This document shows positions 7,298 through 16,172 of a DNA stretch of 25,645 nucleotides, in pieces. Both the position numbers and the translations under genes were made by a program. Every line of letters begins with the position of its first letter. Within the stretch, counting starts at the first letter, position 1. The stretch comes from Firmicutes bacterium CAG:631. GTDB taxonomy: Bacteria > Bacillota_I > Bacilli_A > RFN20 > CAG-631. The stretch lies in contig HF998013.1 of assembly GCA_000433015.1 (NCBI GenBank), positions 32,053 to 57,697 on the forward strand, read 5' to 3'. The notes under the pieces are model-generated. The model was given only the letters and a program-made list of their open reading frames with translations. It was not told the DNA's origin and ran no database searches.

Positions 7298-8122
7298 ATG
7301 GCAGAAAAAACAAGTGAAGAAAAAGTTGTAAAAAAGCCTAGAACTACCAAAAAAGTAGCTGAAGAGGTCTCTGCTGATGCTCCAGTAAAAAAAGCACCAG
7401 TAAAGAAAACAACAACGACAGCAAAAAAAGCAACAACAGCAGCAAAAAAAGCAACAACGACAACGAAAAAAACAACAACAACGAAAGCAAAAACTACAAC
7501 TGCAAAGGAAGAAAAAGTTGTTGCAGAGAAAGTAGATGTTCAACCTTATAAGATTCCTGTAAAAGCCAATCCTAAGAAAGAACATTCTGCAATTGTTTTA
7601 CGTTATAAAAATGAAATTGCACCTCATTTAATGAAAAAATTTAATTATAAATCAGTGATGGAAATTCCTCATCTTGAAAAAATTGTCTTAAATATGGGTG
7701 TAGGAGATGCAACATCTAATTCTAAATTGATTGATGCTGCTTTTGAAGATTTAAAAATGATTGCTGGTCAACAACCAATCATTACCAAAGCAAAAAAATC
7801 AATTGCTACATTTAAAGTAAGAGAAGGAATGCCAATTGGTGTTAAAGTGACTTTACGTGGCGATAGAATGTATGATTTCTTAAATAAATTAATTAATATC
7901 GCTTTACCACGTGTTCGTGATTTCCATGGTGTTTCAGCAAATGCTTTTGATGGTCGTGGAAATTATACGTTAGGAATTAAAGAACAATTAATTTTCCCTG
8001 AAATTAATTACGATAAAGTTGTAAAAGTACGTGGATTAGACATTGTTATTGTTACAACTGCAAAAACAGATGAAGAAGGCCGCGAATTATTAAAAGAATT
8101 CGGTATGCCTTTTGAAAGATAA
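7298..8122 (+). CDS. rplE: 50S ribosomal protein L5 with a long histone-H1-like N-terminal tail
   Basis: L5 binds 5S rRNA in the central protuberance and forms bridge B1b with S13. The protein has 274 residues against about 180 in the family. The canonical fold begins at about residue 99 ([19 protein letters not shown], then [12 protein letters not shown]) and is complete to the end (FGMPFER). The first 98 residues are an added tail of Lys, Thr, Ala, Val and Glu. Lys-Lys pairs stand at 36-37, 43-44, 50-51 and 57-58, an exact seven-residue period, with almost only Thr and Ala between. The start has a perfect TAGGAGGT 8 nt upstream, and no internal ribosome binding site precedes the core, so one fused chain is expected. 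The tail resembles histone H1 or AlgP-type nucleic-acid-binding tails by composition only. Confidence 0.93.
   Translation: MAEKTSEEKVVKKPRTTKKVAEEVSADAPVKKAPVKKTTTTAKKATTAAKKATTTTKKTTTTKAKTTTAKEEKVVAEKVDVQPYKIPVKANPKKEHSAIVLRYKNEIAPHLMKKFNYKSVMEIPHLEKIVLNMGVGDATSNSKLIDAAFEDLKMIAGQQPIITKAKKSIATFKVREGMPIGVKVTLRGDRMYDFLNKLINIALPRVRDFHGVSANAFDGRGNYTLGIKEQLIFPEINYDKVVKVRGLDIVIVTTAKTDEEGRELLKEFGMPFER
7403..7486 (+). repeat. Four 21-nt tandem units inside rplE, encoding seven-residue KK-(T/A)5 repeats
   Basis: The units start at 7403, 7424, 7445 and 7466. Each begins with two Lys codons (aag aaa or aaa aaa) followed by four or five Thr/Ala codons, mostly aca, acg and gca. The A-rich and ACA-rich character makes copy-number change by slippage plausible without breaking the frame. 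The flanks (KKAPV before, KAKTTTAK after) look like decayed copies. Confidence 0.8.
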
Positions 8123-8134
8123 GGAGGACAAAAC

Positions 8135-8320
8135 ATGGCAAAAAAATCAATTATCGCAAAACAAAAAAGAAAACAAAAATTTCCTGTACGCGAATATACA
8201 AGATGTGAACGTTGTGGACGTCCTCATTCTGTAATTCGTAAATTTAAATTATGTCGTATTTGTATTCGTGAACTAGCTTATAAAGGTCAAATTCCAGGCC
8301 TTAAGAAGTCTAGTTGGTAA
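8135..8320 (+). CDS. rpsN: 30S ribosomal protein S14, zinc-binding (type Z) form
   Basis: Small-subunit head protein, 61 residues, the size of the short zinc-type S14. Zinc ligands C24, C27, C40 and C43 form a C-x2-C-x12-C-x2-C site, followed by the conserved [20 protein letters not shown] end. No zinc-free paralogue lies in this window. AAGGAGG precedes the start. Confidence 0.97.
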   Translation: MAKKSIIAKQKRKQKFPVREYTRCERCGRPHSVIRKFKLCRICIRELAYKGQIPGLKKSSW

Positions 8321-8337
8321 TAAAGGAGGAGAAAAAC

Positions 8338-8733
8338 ATGGCAATGACAGATCCAATTGCGGATATGCTAACTCGTATTCGTAATGCTAATCAATTAAAA
8401 TATGAAACCGTTTCTATGCCATCTTCAAAAGTAAAATGTACCATCGCGTCTGTTTTACTCAATGAAGGTTATATCTTAGATTATAAGGTTGAGGGTGATG
8501 TTAAAAAAGTTTTAACTCTTACTTTAAAATACGGTGCAAATGGTGAAAGAGTTATCACCAATTTAAAAAGAATTTCTAAACCAGGATTAAGAGTAACTGT
8601 TGGTGCAGATAACTTACCAAAAGTTTTAAATGGTTTAGGAATTGCTATTATTTCAACATCACAAGGAATTATGACAGACAAAGCAGCACGTGCTAAAAAC
8701 ATTGGCGGCGAAGTGCTAGCTTATGTTTGGTAG
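8338..8733 (+). CDS. rpsH: 30S ribosomal protein S8
   Basis: A primary 16S rRNA binder and, in Escherichia coli, the spc operon repressor. Length 131 residues, normal. [15 protein letters not shown] opens the protein and [10 protein letters not shown] (105-114) marks the RNA-binding C-terminal domain. The ATG at 8338 lies 8 nt after AAAGGAGG. An upstream in-frame start at 8314 would read through that site and is not used. Confidence 0.97.
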   Translation: MAMTDPIADMLTRIRNANQLKYETVSMPSSKVKCTIASVLLNEGYILDYKVEGDVKKVLTLTLKYGANGERVITNLKRISKPGLRVTVGADNLPKVLNGLGIAIISTSQGIMTDKAARAKNIGGEVLAYVW

Positions 8734-8742
8734 GAGGGAAAT

Positions 8743-9282
8743 ATGTCACGTATTGGAAATAAACATATCGATCTTCCAGAGGGCGTAGAAGTTTTAGTCA
8801 ATGGTCATGAAGTGACTGTTAAGGGACCTAAAGGAACTTTAACGAAATCTTTTAACAATTTAGTTGAAATTGAAGTCAAAGATAATCAAGTGTTTGTTCG
8901 TCGCGTCAATGAAACAAAACCAGCTAAACAAATGCATGGAACAACGCGTTCTATTATTAATGGAATGGTAAAAGGGGTTCATGAAGAATTTAAAAAGATT
9001 TTATTGATTACTGGAACAGGATATCGGGCTCAAATGGAAGGAAAAAATTTAGTTTTAAATTTAGGTTATTCTCATCCTATCACGATTCCAAGTGTAGAAG
9101 GAATTAAAATTGAAGTCGTATCACCAACAGAAGTTCATGTCAGTGGATGTGATAAAGAAGCAGTTGGTCAAGTTGCTGCTCAAATTCGTGCAAAAAGAGG
9201 ACCTGAACCTTATAAAGGTAAAGGAATTCGCTATAGCGATGAAATTATTAGACGTAAGGAAAGCAAAAAAGCTGGCAAATAG
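8743..9282 (+). CDS. rplF: 50S ribosomal protein L6
   Basis: Two-domain protein near the sarcin-ricin loop and factor-binding site. Length 179 residues, normal. MSRIGNKHIDLPEGV is the canonical opening, GTGYRAQMEG lies at 91-100, and RGPEPYKGKG at 152-161 is the family signature. TAGGAGGG lies upstream. Confidence 0.97.
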   Translation: MSRIGNKHIDLPEGVEVLVNGHEVTVKGPKGTLTKSFNNLVEIEVKDNQVFVRRVNETKPAKQMHGTTRSIINGMVKGVHEEFKKILLITGTGYRAQMEGKNLVLNLGYSHPITIPSVEGIKIEVVSPTEVHVSGCDKEAVGQVAAQIRAKRGPEPYKGKGIRYSDEIIRRKESKKAGK

Positions 9283-9309
9283 CCATTAAGAAAGGAAGAA
9301 GGAAATTAT

Positions 9310-9666
9310 ATGATTAAAAAGATTTCAAAAAATGTAGCACGTCAAAAACGGCATCTAAGAATTCGAAATAAGATTTCTGGAACTCCAGAATGTCCTCGTC
9401 TAAGTGTTTATCGTTCTAATTCTCATATGCACGTACAAATTATTGATGATGTGAACCAAAAAACTTTAGTTTCATCTTCAACACTTGCCTTAAAATTACA
9501 AAATTGTGGAAATGTTGAAGGAGCTAAATTAGTTGGTGCAGATATTGCAAAAAAAGCTTTACAAGCAAATATTAAAAAAGTAGTATTTGATCGTAGTGGC
9601 TATTTATATACTGGCCGTGTGAAAGCTTTAGCAGAAGCTGCTAGAGAAAACGGCTTAGAATTTTAG
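9310..9666 (+). CDS. rplR: 50S ribosomal protein L18
   Basis: L18 binds 5S rRNA beside L5. Length 118 residues, normal. [21 protein letters not shown] and the C-terminal [22 protein letters not shown] are diagnostic. A 27-nt gap follows rplF; AGAAAGGAAGAAGG supplies a slightly weaker ribosome binding site than the neighbours have. Confidence 0.97.
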   Translation: MIKKISKNVARQKRHLRIRNKISGTPECPRLSVYRSNSHMHVQIIDDVNQKTLVSSSTLALKLQNCGNVEGAKLVGADIAKKALQANIKKVVFDRSGYLYTGRVKALAEAARENGLEF

Positions 9667-9677
9667 GAGGACAAACA

Positions 9678-10274
9678 ATGGAAGAAAACAAAGTAAAACC
9701 TGTTGAACAACCCAAAGCAGATACAGTACGCCATTCTCATGGAGCAAAAAAACCTTTTAATAAAGGTCAACGCCGTCCTCGTCAAGATAGAAATGATCAA
9801 TTTGAAGAAAGAACGGTTGCTGTCAATCGTGTTTCTAAAACTGTTAAAGGTGGACGTAAAATGCGCTTTGCATCTTTAATTGTTGCTGGCGACCATAAAG
9901 GTCATGTCGGCATGGGAACCGGAAAAGCAAACGAAGTACCAGATGGAATCAAAAAAGCAAGTGAAAAAGCTAGAAAAAATCAAATGACGGTTCCTATGGT
10001 TAAAGGTGGAACAATTCCTCATGCAGTTGTTGGAAAACATGGGGCTTGTCGTGTGTTTTTAAAACCTGCTCCTGAAGGTACAGGAGTTGTAGCTGGTGGA
10101 CCTGTTCGTGCCGTATTAGAACTTGCTGGAATTACAAATATTTATTCTAAAGTTTATGGTTCTCGTACAGCGATTAATATGGTTCGTGCTACAATTAATG
10201 CTATTGAAAATTTAAAAACAATAGAAAAAGTTGCCGCTTTAAGAGGTAAAACGGTAAAAGAAATTAAATATTAA
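9678..10274 (+). CDS. rpsE: 30S ribosomal protein S5 with a basic N-terminal extension
   Basis: S5 shapes the mRNA channel and decoding fidelity. It has 198 residues against about 166 in the family. The extra part is an N-terminal segment of about 33 residues, rich in Lys, Arg, Gln and Pro. It precedes the conserved [21 protein letters not shown] block that starts at about residue 44. The double-stranded RNA binding domain and [16 protein letters not shown] are intact. TAGGAGG is placed 9 nt upstream of the ATG. The next gene in most bacteria is rpmD, but here it is rplO. Confidence 0.96.
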   Translation: MEENKVKPVEQPKADTVRHSHGAKKPFNKGQRRPRQDRNDQFEERTVAVNRVSKTVKGGRKMRFASLIVAGDHKGHVGMGTGKANEVPDGIKKASEKARKNQMTVPMVKGGTIPHAVVGKHGACRVFLKPAPEGTGVVAGGPVRAVLELAGITNIYSKVYGSRTAINMVRATINAIENLKTIEKVAALRGKTVKEIKY

Positions 10275-10308
10275 TTCTTCAATGTATCTAGAATAGGAGG
10301 TGCAACAC

Positions 10309-10752
10309 ATGAAACTAAATGAATTAAAATATACACAAGGAGCTCGTAAAAAGGGTGTTCGAGTAGGAAGAGGAATAGCTTCTGGATGTGGAAAAACTTC
10401 TGGAAGAGGAATGAACGGTCAAAACAAACGCAGCGGTGGCGGAGTAAGACCTGGTTTTGAAGGAGGACAAATGCCTTTATATCGTACTTTACCAAAAATC
10501 GGGTTTACAAATTATACGAGAAAAGAATATGCCATCGTCAATGTGCAAGATCTCAATCAGTTTGCTGATGGAACCGTTGTAACTCCCGTATTGTTAAAAG
10601 AAACTGGTTTGATTAAAAAAGAATATTGCGGAGTTAAAATTCTTGGTGTAGGGACATTAGAAAAGAAACTAACTATCAATGCTCACAAATTCTCTGCTTC
10701 TGCGACAAAAGCAATTGAAAAAGCTGGAGGAAAAGTTGAGGTGATTGCCTAA
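10309..10752 (+). CDS. rplO: 50S ribosomal protein L15
   Basis: A late-assembly large-subunit protein. Length 147 residues, normal. The glycine-rich [15 protein letters not shown] (17-31) and [19 protein letters not shown] are the family core. The ATG at 10309 follows TAGGAGG; a GTG at 10300 in the same frame lies right behind that site and is rejected. The stop overlaps the secY start (TAATG). Confidence 0.97.
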   Translation: MKLNELKYTQGARKKGVRVGRGIASGCGKTSGRGMNGQNKRSGGGVRPGFEGGQMPLYRTLPKIGFTNYTRKEYAIVNVQDLNQFADGTVVTPVLLKETGLIKKEYCGVKILGVGTLEKKLTINAHKFSASATKAIEKAGGKVEVIA

Positions 10753-12092
10753 TGTTTTCAAAATTTATCGATGCATTTAAAAATAAAGATGTTCGAGGTC
10801 GTATCTTTTTTACATTAGGCATTCTATTTATTTATATTATTGGATTGTTAATTACCGTTCCTGGAGTCGATTCATCAGGAATCGGAGGCGTTATTGCTGA
10901 AAATGACTTGTTAGGGGTAATGAATTTATTAAGCGGGGGAGCGCTAGATCAATTTTCTATCTTTGCTTTAGGTGTATCTCCTTATATTACTGCTTCTATT
11001 ATTATTCAATTATTGCAATTAGGGGTTTTACCGGCATTGCAAGAATTAGGAGAACAAGGAGAAGCAGGAAAAAGAAAAATTAACGATATTACAAGATATT
11101 TAGGATTACTTCTTGGTGCTGTACAAGCTTATGGTATTATTGTCACTTTACAAAATCGAAACTTAATTGACTTTTCTTTAATGTTTGGTGGGTCTTTAGC
11201 TGAAAGTAATCGACTTTGGTTAGGATATCTTTATGTCATTGCGATTTTACTTGCAGGAACGATGTTTACTTTATGGCTCAGTGACCAAATTACAGCAAAG
11301 GGAATTGGAAATGGTGTTTCTATGATTATTTTTGCTGGTATCATCAAAGGTATTCCTGGTAATTTCTCACAAATTTATGATATTCTTGTTCCCGTCTCAG
11401 CAGCTGGAACAGAAGCATTAAATGGATTATTAAAATTTATTGCCTATGTTATTTATACTTTAGTTATTGTCATTTTTGTCGTATTTATTGAAACAGCAGT
11501 TCGAAAAATTCCAATTCAACAATCCAAAGCAACGATGAGTCAAAGCAACTCACATATGAATTTCTTACCCATCAAGCTAAATCCAAGTGGGGTTATTCCT
11601 GTCATTTTTGCTCAAGCAGTTTTAACTGCTCCTGTAACCATTATGGGATTTATTAATCCAAACGGAGAAGCTTATGAAACGGTTCAAAGAATTTTCTCTT
11701 TAACAGAAACAGTAAATGGTTGGCCATTAGCGCTCATTATTTATCTTGTTTTAATTATTTTATTTAGCTTTATGTATGCTCACATACAAATTGATCCTGA
11801 AAAGCTTTCCGAAAACTTAACAAAGCAAGGATCCTATATTCCAGGAATTCGTTCTGGAAGTGAAACTAAAAATTATTTAAGTCGTGTATTAAATCGCGTA
11901 ACTTTCACTGGTGCTATTGCATTAGCTGTAATTGCAGCTTTACCCATTATTGTGCCTTTGATTTTCCCAGTATTGGGCGCTTCATCTTTTGGCGGAACAG
12001 GCTTAATTATTGTTGTCGGTGTTGCATTAGAAACCACAAAACAAATCGAAGGTTATGTAGCTGAAAAGAATTATAAAACATTTAAATTCTAG
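10752..12092 (+). CDS. secY: Protein translocase channel subunit SecY
   Basis: The pore of the Sec translocon in the cytoplasmic membrane; it works with SecE, SecG, SecA and the ribosome. Length 446 residues, normal, with about ten hydrophobic segments. The first is at about 20-40, and the plug region GVDSSGIGG lies at about 39-47. The LLSGGALDQFSIFALGVSPYI block is canonical, as is the cytosolic loop GIRSGSETKNYL before the last helices. Protein ends in a short basic tail. Translation probably couples to rplO through the TAATG overlap. Confidence 0.97.
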   Translation: MFSKFIDAFKNKDVRGRIFFTLGILFIYIIGLLITVPGVDSSGIGGVIAENDLLGVMNLLSGGALDQFSIFALGVSPYITASIIIQLLQLGVLPALQELGEQGEAGKRKINDITRYLGLLLGAVQAYGIIVTLQNRNLIDFSLMFGGSLAESNRLWLGYLYVIAILLAGTMFTLWLSDQITAKGIGNGVSMIIFAGIIKGIPGNFSQIYDILVPVSAAGTEALNGLLKFIAYVIYTLVIVIFVVFIETAVRKIPIQQSKATMSQSNSHMNFLPIKLNPSGVIPVIFAQAVLTAPVTIMGFINPNGEAYETVQRIFSLTETVNGWPLALIIYLVLIILFSFMYAHIQIDPEKLSENLTKQGSYIPGIRSGSETKNYLSRVLNRVTFTGAIALAVIAALPIIVPLIFPVLGASSFGGTGLIIVVGVALETTKQIEGYVAEKNYKTFKF

Positions 12093-12102
12093 GAGCATAT
12101 CC

Positions 12103-12750
12103 ATGAAACTCATTCTATTTGGTGCTCCTGGCGCTGGCAAGGGAACACAAGCGGTAAAACTTGCTACAAAATATCATATTCCTCATATATCTACAGGAGA
12201 GATGTTTCGTCAAGCCATTGATCATCAAACTCCGATGGGAATAGAAGCCGCAAAGTATATTACGAAAGGAAAATTAGTTCCTGACGATATCACGGTTGGC
12301 ATTGTCAAAGAAAGACTTGCACAACCGGATTGTAAAAATGGTTTTATTCTTGATGGATTTCCAAGAACAATTCCTCAAGCCCAAAGTTTAGAAGAAATTC
12401 TTCAAGAATTAAATATGAAATTAGATTATGTTATCCAAATTTTTGTTCCTAAAGAAGAAATTTTAGATCGTTTAACAGGGCGTAGAATTTGCAAGAATTG
12501 TGGAACTTCTTATCATATTAAGCATTATCCTTCTGAAATTGAAGGAAAATGCGATGTATGTGGAGGAGATTTAACGATTCGAAAAGATGATAACATGGAA
12601 AGTGTATTAGTTCGACTTGATGCCTATGAAAAGCAAACCAAACCTTTATTAGAATATTATCAAAATCAAGGATTGTTGATTCATGTCGATGGCAAGCAAG
12701 ATATTCACAATGTTTTTAAAGACATTGTAAACGAACTAGGAGAGAAATGA
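12103..12750 (+). CDS. adk: Adenylate kinase, zinc-lid type
   Basis: Interconverts ATP and AMP with two ADP in the cytosol. Length 215 residues. The P-loop GAPGAGKGT is at 7-15, DGFPRT at 84-89, and the LID domain carries four cysteines (C130, C133, C150, C153) that form the structural zinc site typical of Gram-positive long-form enzymes. It follows secY by 10 nt behind TAGGAG. The TGA stop overlaps the first ATG of map. Confidence 0.97.
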   Translation: MKLILFGAPGAGKGTQAVKLATKYHIPHISTGEMFRQAIDHQTPMGIEAAKYITKGKLVPDDITVGIVKERLAQPDCKNGFILDGFPRTIPQAQSLEEILQELNMKLDYVIQIFVPKEEILDRLTGRRICKNCGTSYHIKHYPSEIEGKCDVCGGDLTIRKDDNMESVLVRLDAYEKQTKPLLEYYQNQGLLIHVDGKQDIHNVFKDIVNELGEK

Positions 12751-13496
12751 TGATTATCAGAAAAACACCTAGAGAAATTGCTTTATTAAAAGAAGCAGGA
12801 CGTATTGTCGCTTTAGTTCATCAAGAATTAAAGAAATCTATTGTTTCTGGTATCACAACAAAAGAAATAGACAAATTGTCTGAAAAGATTATTCGCCAAT
12901 ATGGAGCAACTCCATCTTTTAAAGGCTATCAAGGCTTTCCTGGAGCTGTTTGTGTGTCCATTAATGATATGGTGATTCATGGCATTCCTGGACATCAAAA
13001 ATTAAAAAATGGAGATATTGTTTCTGTTGATGTCGGCGCTTGTTATCAAGGATATCATGGTGATTCTGCTTGGACTTATGCTGTCGGAGAAGTTAGTGAT
13101 GAAGCAAAAAGACTCATGAAGGTCACAGAAGAAGCTTTATATGAAGGCTTAAAACAAGCAAAGCCAGGAAATCATGTCGGCGATATATCTGCCGCCATTG
13201 AAAATTATGTTCGAAAAAATGGTTATACTAGTCCAGAGGATTATACAGGACATGGTGTAGGAACTTCGATTCATGAAGATCCAATGGTACCTAATTATGG
13301 AAAATATGGTCATGGACCGCTTTTAAAACCCGGTATGGTTATTGCTGTTGAACCAATGGTTCACGCTGGAAAAAAAGAAGTAAAAGTTTTAAAAGATGGT
13401 TGGGGAGTAGTAACAGCAGATCATAGTTTAGCTGCTCATTATGAACATACAATTGTTATTACGGAAGATGGATATGAAATTTTAACAAAACTATAA
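12750..13496 (+). CDS. map: Methionine aminopeptidase, type I
   Basis: Removes the initiator Met from nascent proteins. With this start it has 248 residues and opens [10 protein letters not shown], as the Bacillus enzyme family does. Metal ligands are D94, D105, H168, E201 and E232, with the substrate-site His at 77. Two tandem ATGs exist. The one at 12747 overlaps the adk stop but is only 4 nt from AGGAG, while the one at 12750 is 7 nt away and is preferred. No SH3-type N-terminal extension is present. Confidence 0.94.
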   Translation: MIIRKTPREIALLKEAGRIVALVHQELKKSIVSGITTKEIDKLSEKIIRQYGATPSFKGYQGFPGAVCVSINDMVIHGIPGHQKLKNGDIVSVDVGACYQGYHGDSAWTYAVGEVSDEAKRLMKVTEEALYEGLKQAKPGNHVGDISAAIENYVRKNGYTSPEDYTGHGVGTSIHEDPMVPNYGKYGHGPLLKPGMVIAVEPMVHAGKKEVKVLKDGWGVVTADHSLAAHYEHTIVITEDGYEILTKL

Positions 13497-13510
13497 GGAG
13501 GAAACGCAAT

Positions 13511-13732
13511 TTGGCTAAACAAGACGTTATTGAAGTTGAAGCAATCATTGTAGAAGCATTGCCCAATGCAATGTTTAAAGCAAGATTATTGGAGAATGAT
13601 GTGGTAATTCTGGCCCACGTTTCTGGTAAAATCCGTATGAATTACATTCGCATTTTACCTGGTGATAGAGTTACTTTAGAACTTTCTCCTTATGATTTAA
13701 CACGTGGGCGTATTACTTTTAGACACAAATAA
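13511..13732 (+). CDS. infA: Translation initiation factor IF-1, TTG start
   Basis: A small OB-fold protein that blocks the A site during initiation. Length 73 residues, normal, ending in the conserved [26 protein letters not shown] region. The start codon is TTG at 13511, with AAGGAGGA about 8 nt upstream. The conserved N-terminus MAKxDVIEVE fixes this start, and no ATG is available nearby. The weak start codon may lower IF-1 output relative to its neighbours. Confidence 0.96.
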   Translation: MAKQDVIEVEAIIVEALPNAMFKARLLENDVVILAHVSGKIRMNYIRILPGDRVTLELSPYDLTRGRITFRHK

Positions 13733-13762
13733 ATAAAAAACAAACCAAAGGGGGTTATATTT

Positions 13763-13876
13763 ATGAAGGTTAGACCTTCAGTTAAACCAATTTGCAATAA
13801 ATGCAAAATTATTCGTCGTAAAGGCCGCTTGATGGTTATTTGTGAAAATCCTAAACACAAACAAAGACAAGGCTAA
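13763..13876 (+). CDS. rpmJ: 50S ribosomal protein L36, zinc-binding form
   Basis: A 37-residue protein of the large subunit, exactly the family length. It opens [11 protein letters not shown] and has the zinc ligands C11, C14, C27 and H32. A GGGGG-containing site (AAAGGGGGT) lies about 9 nt before the ATG. The infA-rpmJ-rpsM-rpsK-rpoA-rplQ order is the standard alpha operon arrangement. Confidence 0.97.
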   Translation: MKVRPSVKPICNKCKIIRRKGRLMVICENPKHKQRQG

Positions 13877-13894
13877 ATATAGGAGGATAATGAA

Positions 13895-14269
13895 ATGGCT
13901 CGTATAGCAGGTGTGGATATTCCAAACGAAAAAAGAGTAGTAATCTCTTTAACTTACATTTATGGAATTGGATATACGACAGCTACAAAAATTTTAAAAG
14001 CAGCTGATGTAGATGAAAATATCCGTGTAAAAAATTTAACAGAAGAACAATTGACACGTATTCGTGCGGAAGTTTCTCATTTAAAAGTAGAAGGAGACTT
14101 ACGCCGTGAAGTGGCAATGAATATTAAACGTTTAATGGAAATTGGAAGTTATCGCGGATTACGTCATAAGAGAGGACTTCCAGTTCGTGGACAAAGAACA
14201 AGAACAAATGCACGTACTCGTAAGGGTCCAGCAAGAACGATTGCAAATAAAAAGCAAGCAACGAAATAG
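13895..14269 (+). CDS. rpsM: 30S ribosomal protein S13
   Basis: Head protein contacting P-site tRNA and the L5 bridge. Length 124 residues, normal. [25 protein letters not shown] opens the protein in conserved form (about residues 2-26), and [20 protein letters not shown] forms the tRNA-facing C-terminal part. Because S13 is the small-subunit partner of L5 in bridge B1b, it is worth comparing with the tailed L5 here; S13 itself shows no compensating extension. Confidence 0.97.
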   Translation: MARIAGVDIPNEKRVVISLTYIYGIGYTTATKILKAADVDENIRVKNLTEEQLTRIRAEVSHLKVEGDLRREVAMNIKRLMEIGSYRGLRHKRGLPVRGQRTRTNARTRKGPARTIANKKQATK

Positions 14270-14286
14270 TTAAGGGGTGAATATTT

Positions 14287-14688
14287 ATGGCACAAGCAAA
14301 AAATAAAACGGTCACTCGTACAAAAAGAAAAGACAGAAAAAATGTTGTAAAAGGAATTGCACATATTCATTCTACATTTAACAATACGATTGTTACAATT
14401 ACTGATGAAGCTGGAAATGCAATTACTTGGTCAAGTGCAGGGGTTTTAGGCTTTAAAGGTTCTAAAAAATCAACACCTTTTGCTGCACAAATGGCTAGTG
14501 AAGCTGCCGCAAAGGTTGCCGTTAGTCATGGAATGAAATATGTTGATGTCAATGTTAAAGGTCCAGGTCCTGGACGTGAAGCAGCAGTCCGTGCTTTACA
14601 ACAAACTGGATTAGAAATTAACACAATTGTTGATGTAACACCAATTCCTCATAACGGATGTCGTCCTCCAAAACGTCCTAGAGCATAA
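14287..14688 (+). CDS. rpsK: 30S ribosomal protein S11
   Basis: Platform protein near the E site and the mRNA exit. Length 133 residues, normal. [18 protein letters not shown], then [13 protein letters not shown] and [15 protein letters not shown] at the C-terminus are all conserved. It follows rpsM by 17 nt behind AAGGGGTG, a ribosome binding site slightly weaker than most in the operon. Confidence 0.97.
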   Translation: MAQAKNKTVTRTKRKDRKNVVKGIAHIHSTFNNTIVTITDEAGNAITWSSAGVLGFKGSKKSTPFAAQMASEAAAKVAVSHGMKYVDVNVKGPGPGREAAVRALQQTGLEINTIVDVTPIPHNGCRPPKRPRA

Positions 14689-14715
14689 ATGTAAAGGGAA
14701 ATAGGAGGAAACGCA

Positions 14716-15672
14716 ATGGATAAATTTAAAAAACCAGAATTTAAAATTGATGAATATAGTGTTGAACAAAATCATGGTAAATTTATTGTTGAACCATTAG
14801 AAAGAGGTTTTGGAACGACATTAGGAAATGCTTTACGTCGCGTCCTTTTGTCTTCTTTACCTGGAACAGCAATGTATGCTGTAGAAATCGAAGGAATTAG
14901 ACATGAATTTTCAGCAATTGCAGGAGTGGAAGAAGATGCAACTTCTTTAATTCTTAATTTAAAAGCAGTGAATTATGTTTCCGAAAGTTATGCAATGAAT
15001 CAAGAAAGTGAAATCAAATTAAAAGTCATTGGCCCTAAAGTTGTAACAGCAAATGATTTTATCACTCCTAGTGGTATCGATGTCATTAATAAAGACGCTT
15101 ATATTTGTACTGTTGCTGAAGGTGGTAGTTTAGATGCAACCATTTATGTGAAAACAGGTAGAGGATATGTATTGGCTGAAAAAAATAAATCCAATAAACT
15201 TCCTTTTGGAACAATCCCTACGGATTCAAATTTCACACCAATTAAAAAAGTTGCTTTTGAAGTTGAACCAACTCGTGTTGGTCATGATTCCAATTACGAT
15301 CGTTTAATTATGGATGTCACAACCAATGGCGCTTGTACTCCGCAAGAAGCGATTGCTTTAAGTGCAAAAATAATTATTGAACACTTAGAATTATTTGCTA
15401 AATTAGAAACATTAAGTATCTTTGATGAAAAAGTAATTGATGATTCTCAAGTAGAAGAACATGACAAATATCAAGATATGTCTATTGAAGAATTAGATTT
15501 ATCGGTACGTTCTTATAACTGTTTAAAACGGGCAAATATTTTAACCGTTCAAGAATTAACACAAAAGACAGAAGAAGATATGATGAAAGTTCGTAACTTA
15601 GGTAAAAAATCTTTAAAAGAAGTTCGTGAAAAACTTAAAGCATGTGGACTATCATTTAAAATCAGTGATTAG
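14716..15672 (+). CDS. rpoA: DNA-directed RNA polymerase subunit alpha
   Basis: Alpha dimers nucleate RNA polymerase assembly, and their C-terminal domain binds UP elements and activators. Length 318 residues, normal. The N-terminal domain (about 1-230) contains EPLERGFGTTLGNALRRVLLSS. A linker follows, then the C-terminal domain (about 255-318) with SVRSYNCLKRANI and NLGKKSLKEVREKL, so promoter DNA contacts should be intact. TAGGAGG lies 8 nt upstream. Confidence 0.98.
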   Translation: MDKFKKPEFKIDEYSVEQNHGKFIVEPLERGFGTTLGNALRRVLLSSLPGTAMYAVEIEGIRHEFSAIAGVEEDATSLILNLKAVNYVSESYAMNQESEIKLKVIGPKVVTANDFITPSGIDVINKDAYICTVAEGGSLDATIYVKTGRGYVLAEKNKSNKLPFGTIPTDSNFTPIKKVAFEVEPTRVGHDSNYDRLIMDVTTNGACTPQEAIALSAKIIIEHLELFAKLETLSIFDEKVIDDSQVEEHDKYQDMSIEELDLSVRSYNCLKRANILTVQELTQKTEEDMMKVRNLGKKSLKEVREKLKACGLSFKISD

Positions 15673-15687
15673 AAAAGAGGTATAAAT

Positions 15688-16083
15688 ATGGCAAGAAATA
15701 AAATTCGCGGGAAAGCGGGAGTTAAAGATAAATCTCCATATACAACATCAAAACGTAAATCACAATTGCGTACATTAGTCACTCATCTAATTATTAAAGA
15801 ACAAGTGGAAGTTACTGAAACAACGGCAATTAGTTTAGTTTCTTTAGCTGACCATATGATTACTTTAGCAAAAAAGGGAGACTTACATTCAAGACGTCAA
15901 GCGGCAGCTGTTGTTCGTGAAATGTTTGTTGATCATGCGCAAACACAAACCGCTTTACAAAAATTATTTACTGAATTAGGTCCTCGTTATGCTAGTCGCA
16001 ATGGTGGATATACGAGAGTGATTAAAACTTACAATCGTCGTGGAGACAATGCTCCAATGGCAATTGTTCAATTTGTAAAATAA
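15688..16083 (+). CDS. rplQ: 50S ribosomal protein L17
   Basis: Last gene of the ribosomal block. Length 131 residues (family about 117-130). The basic KRKSQLRTLVTHLIIKEQVEVTETTA-type N-terminal helix region (about residues 22-47) and the GGYTRVIKTYNRRGDNAPMAIVQFV end are diagnostic. AAAGAGG lies upstream. A strong terminator starts 9 nt after the stop codon. Confidence 0.97.
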   Translation: MARNKIRGKAGVKDKSPYTTSKRKSQLRTLVTHLIIKEQVEVTETTAISLVSLADHMITLAKKGDLHSRRQAAAVVREMFVDHAQTQTALQKLFTELGPRYASRNGGYTRVIKTYNRRGDNAPMAIVQFVK

Positions 16084-16091
16084 GTTTTATT

Positions 16092-16123
16092 AAAAAGGAA
16101 CATGACGTTCCTTTTTTTCTTTA
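16092..16123 (+). terminator. Intrinsic terminator ending the S10-spc-alpha operon
   Basis: A 10-bp perfect stem joins AAAAAGGAAC (16092-16101) to GTTCCTTTTT (16107-16116) around an ATGAC loop, with the T tract continuing to 16118 and more T-rich sequence to 16123. It is the strongest terminator in the window. Confidence 0.92.
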
Positions 16124-16172
16124 TTAAAAGATGAGGAAATGCGCATTTTTTCTATTAAAAAATAGGATATTA

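Noticed and set aside
7283..7585. Minus-strand Cys/Phe-rich ORF
   Set aside because: It is the antisense shadow of the Lys/Thr/Ala repeat codons in rplE and has no ribosome binding site of its own.
10282..10296. Four-codon mini-ORF (MYLE) between rpsE and rplO, possible remnant of rpmD
   Set aside because: No ribosome binding site and no similarity to the start or end of L30; it is too short to mean anything.
12747..12752. Sign of TGA-as-Trp coding at the adk-map junction
   Set aside because: TGA here is the adk stop. The conserved proteins in the window use TGG for Trp and several end in TGA at the expected length, so the standard bacterial code applies.
16129..16152. Small ATGCGCAT palindrome followed by T residues, as a second terminator after rplQ
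   Set aside because: The symmetric core leaves no room for a proper loop, and the strong terminator at 16092-16123 already explains the end of the operon.
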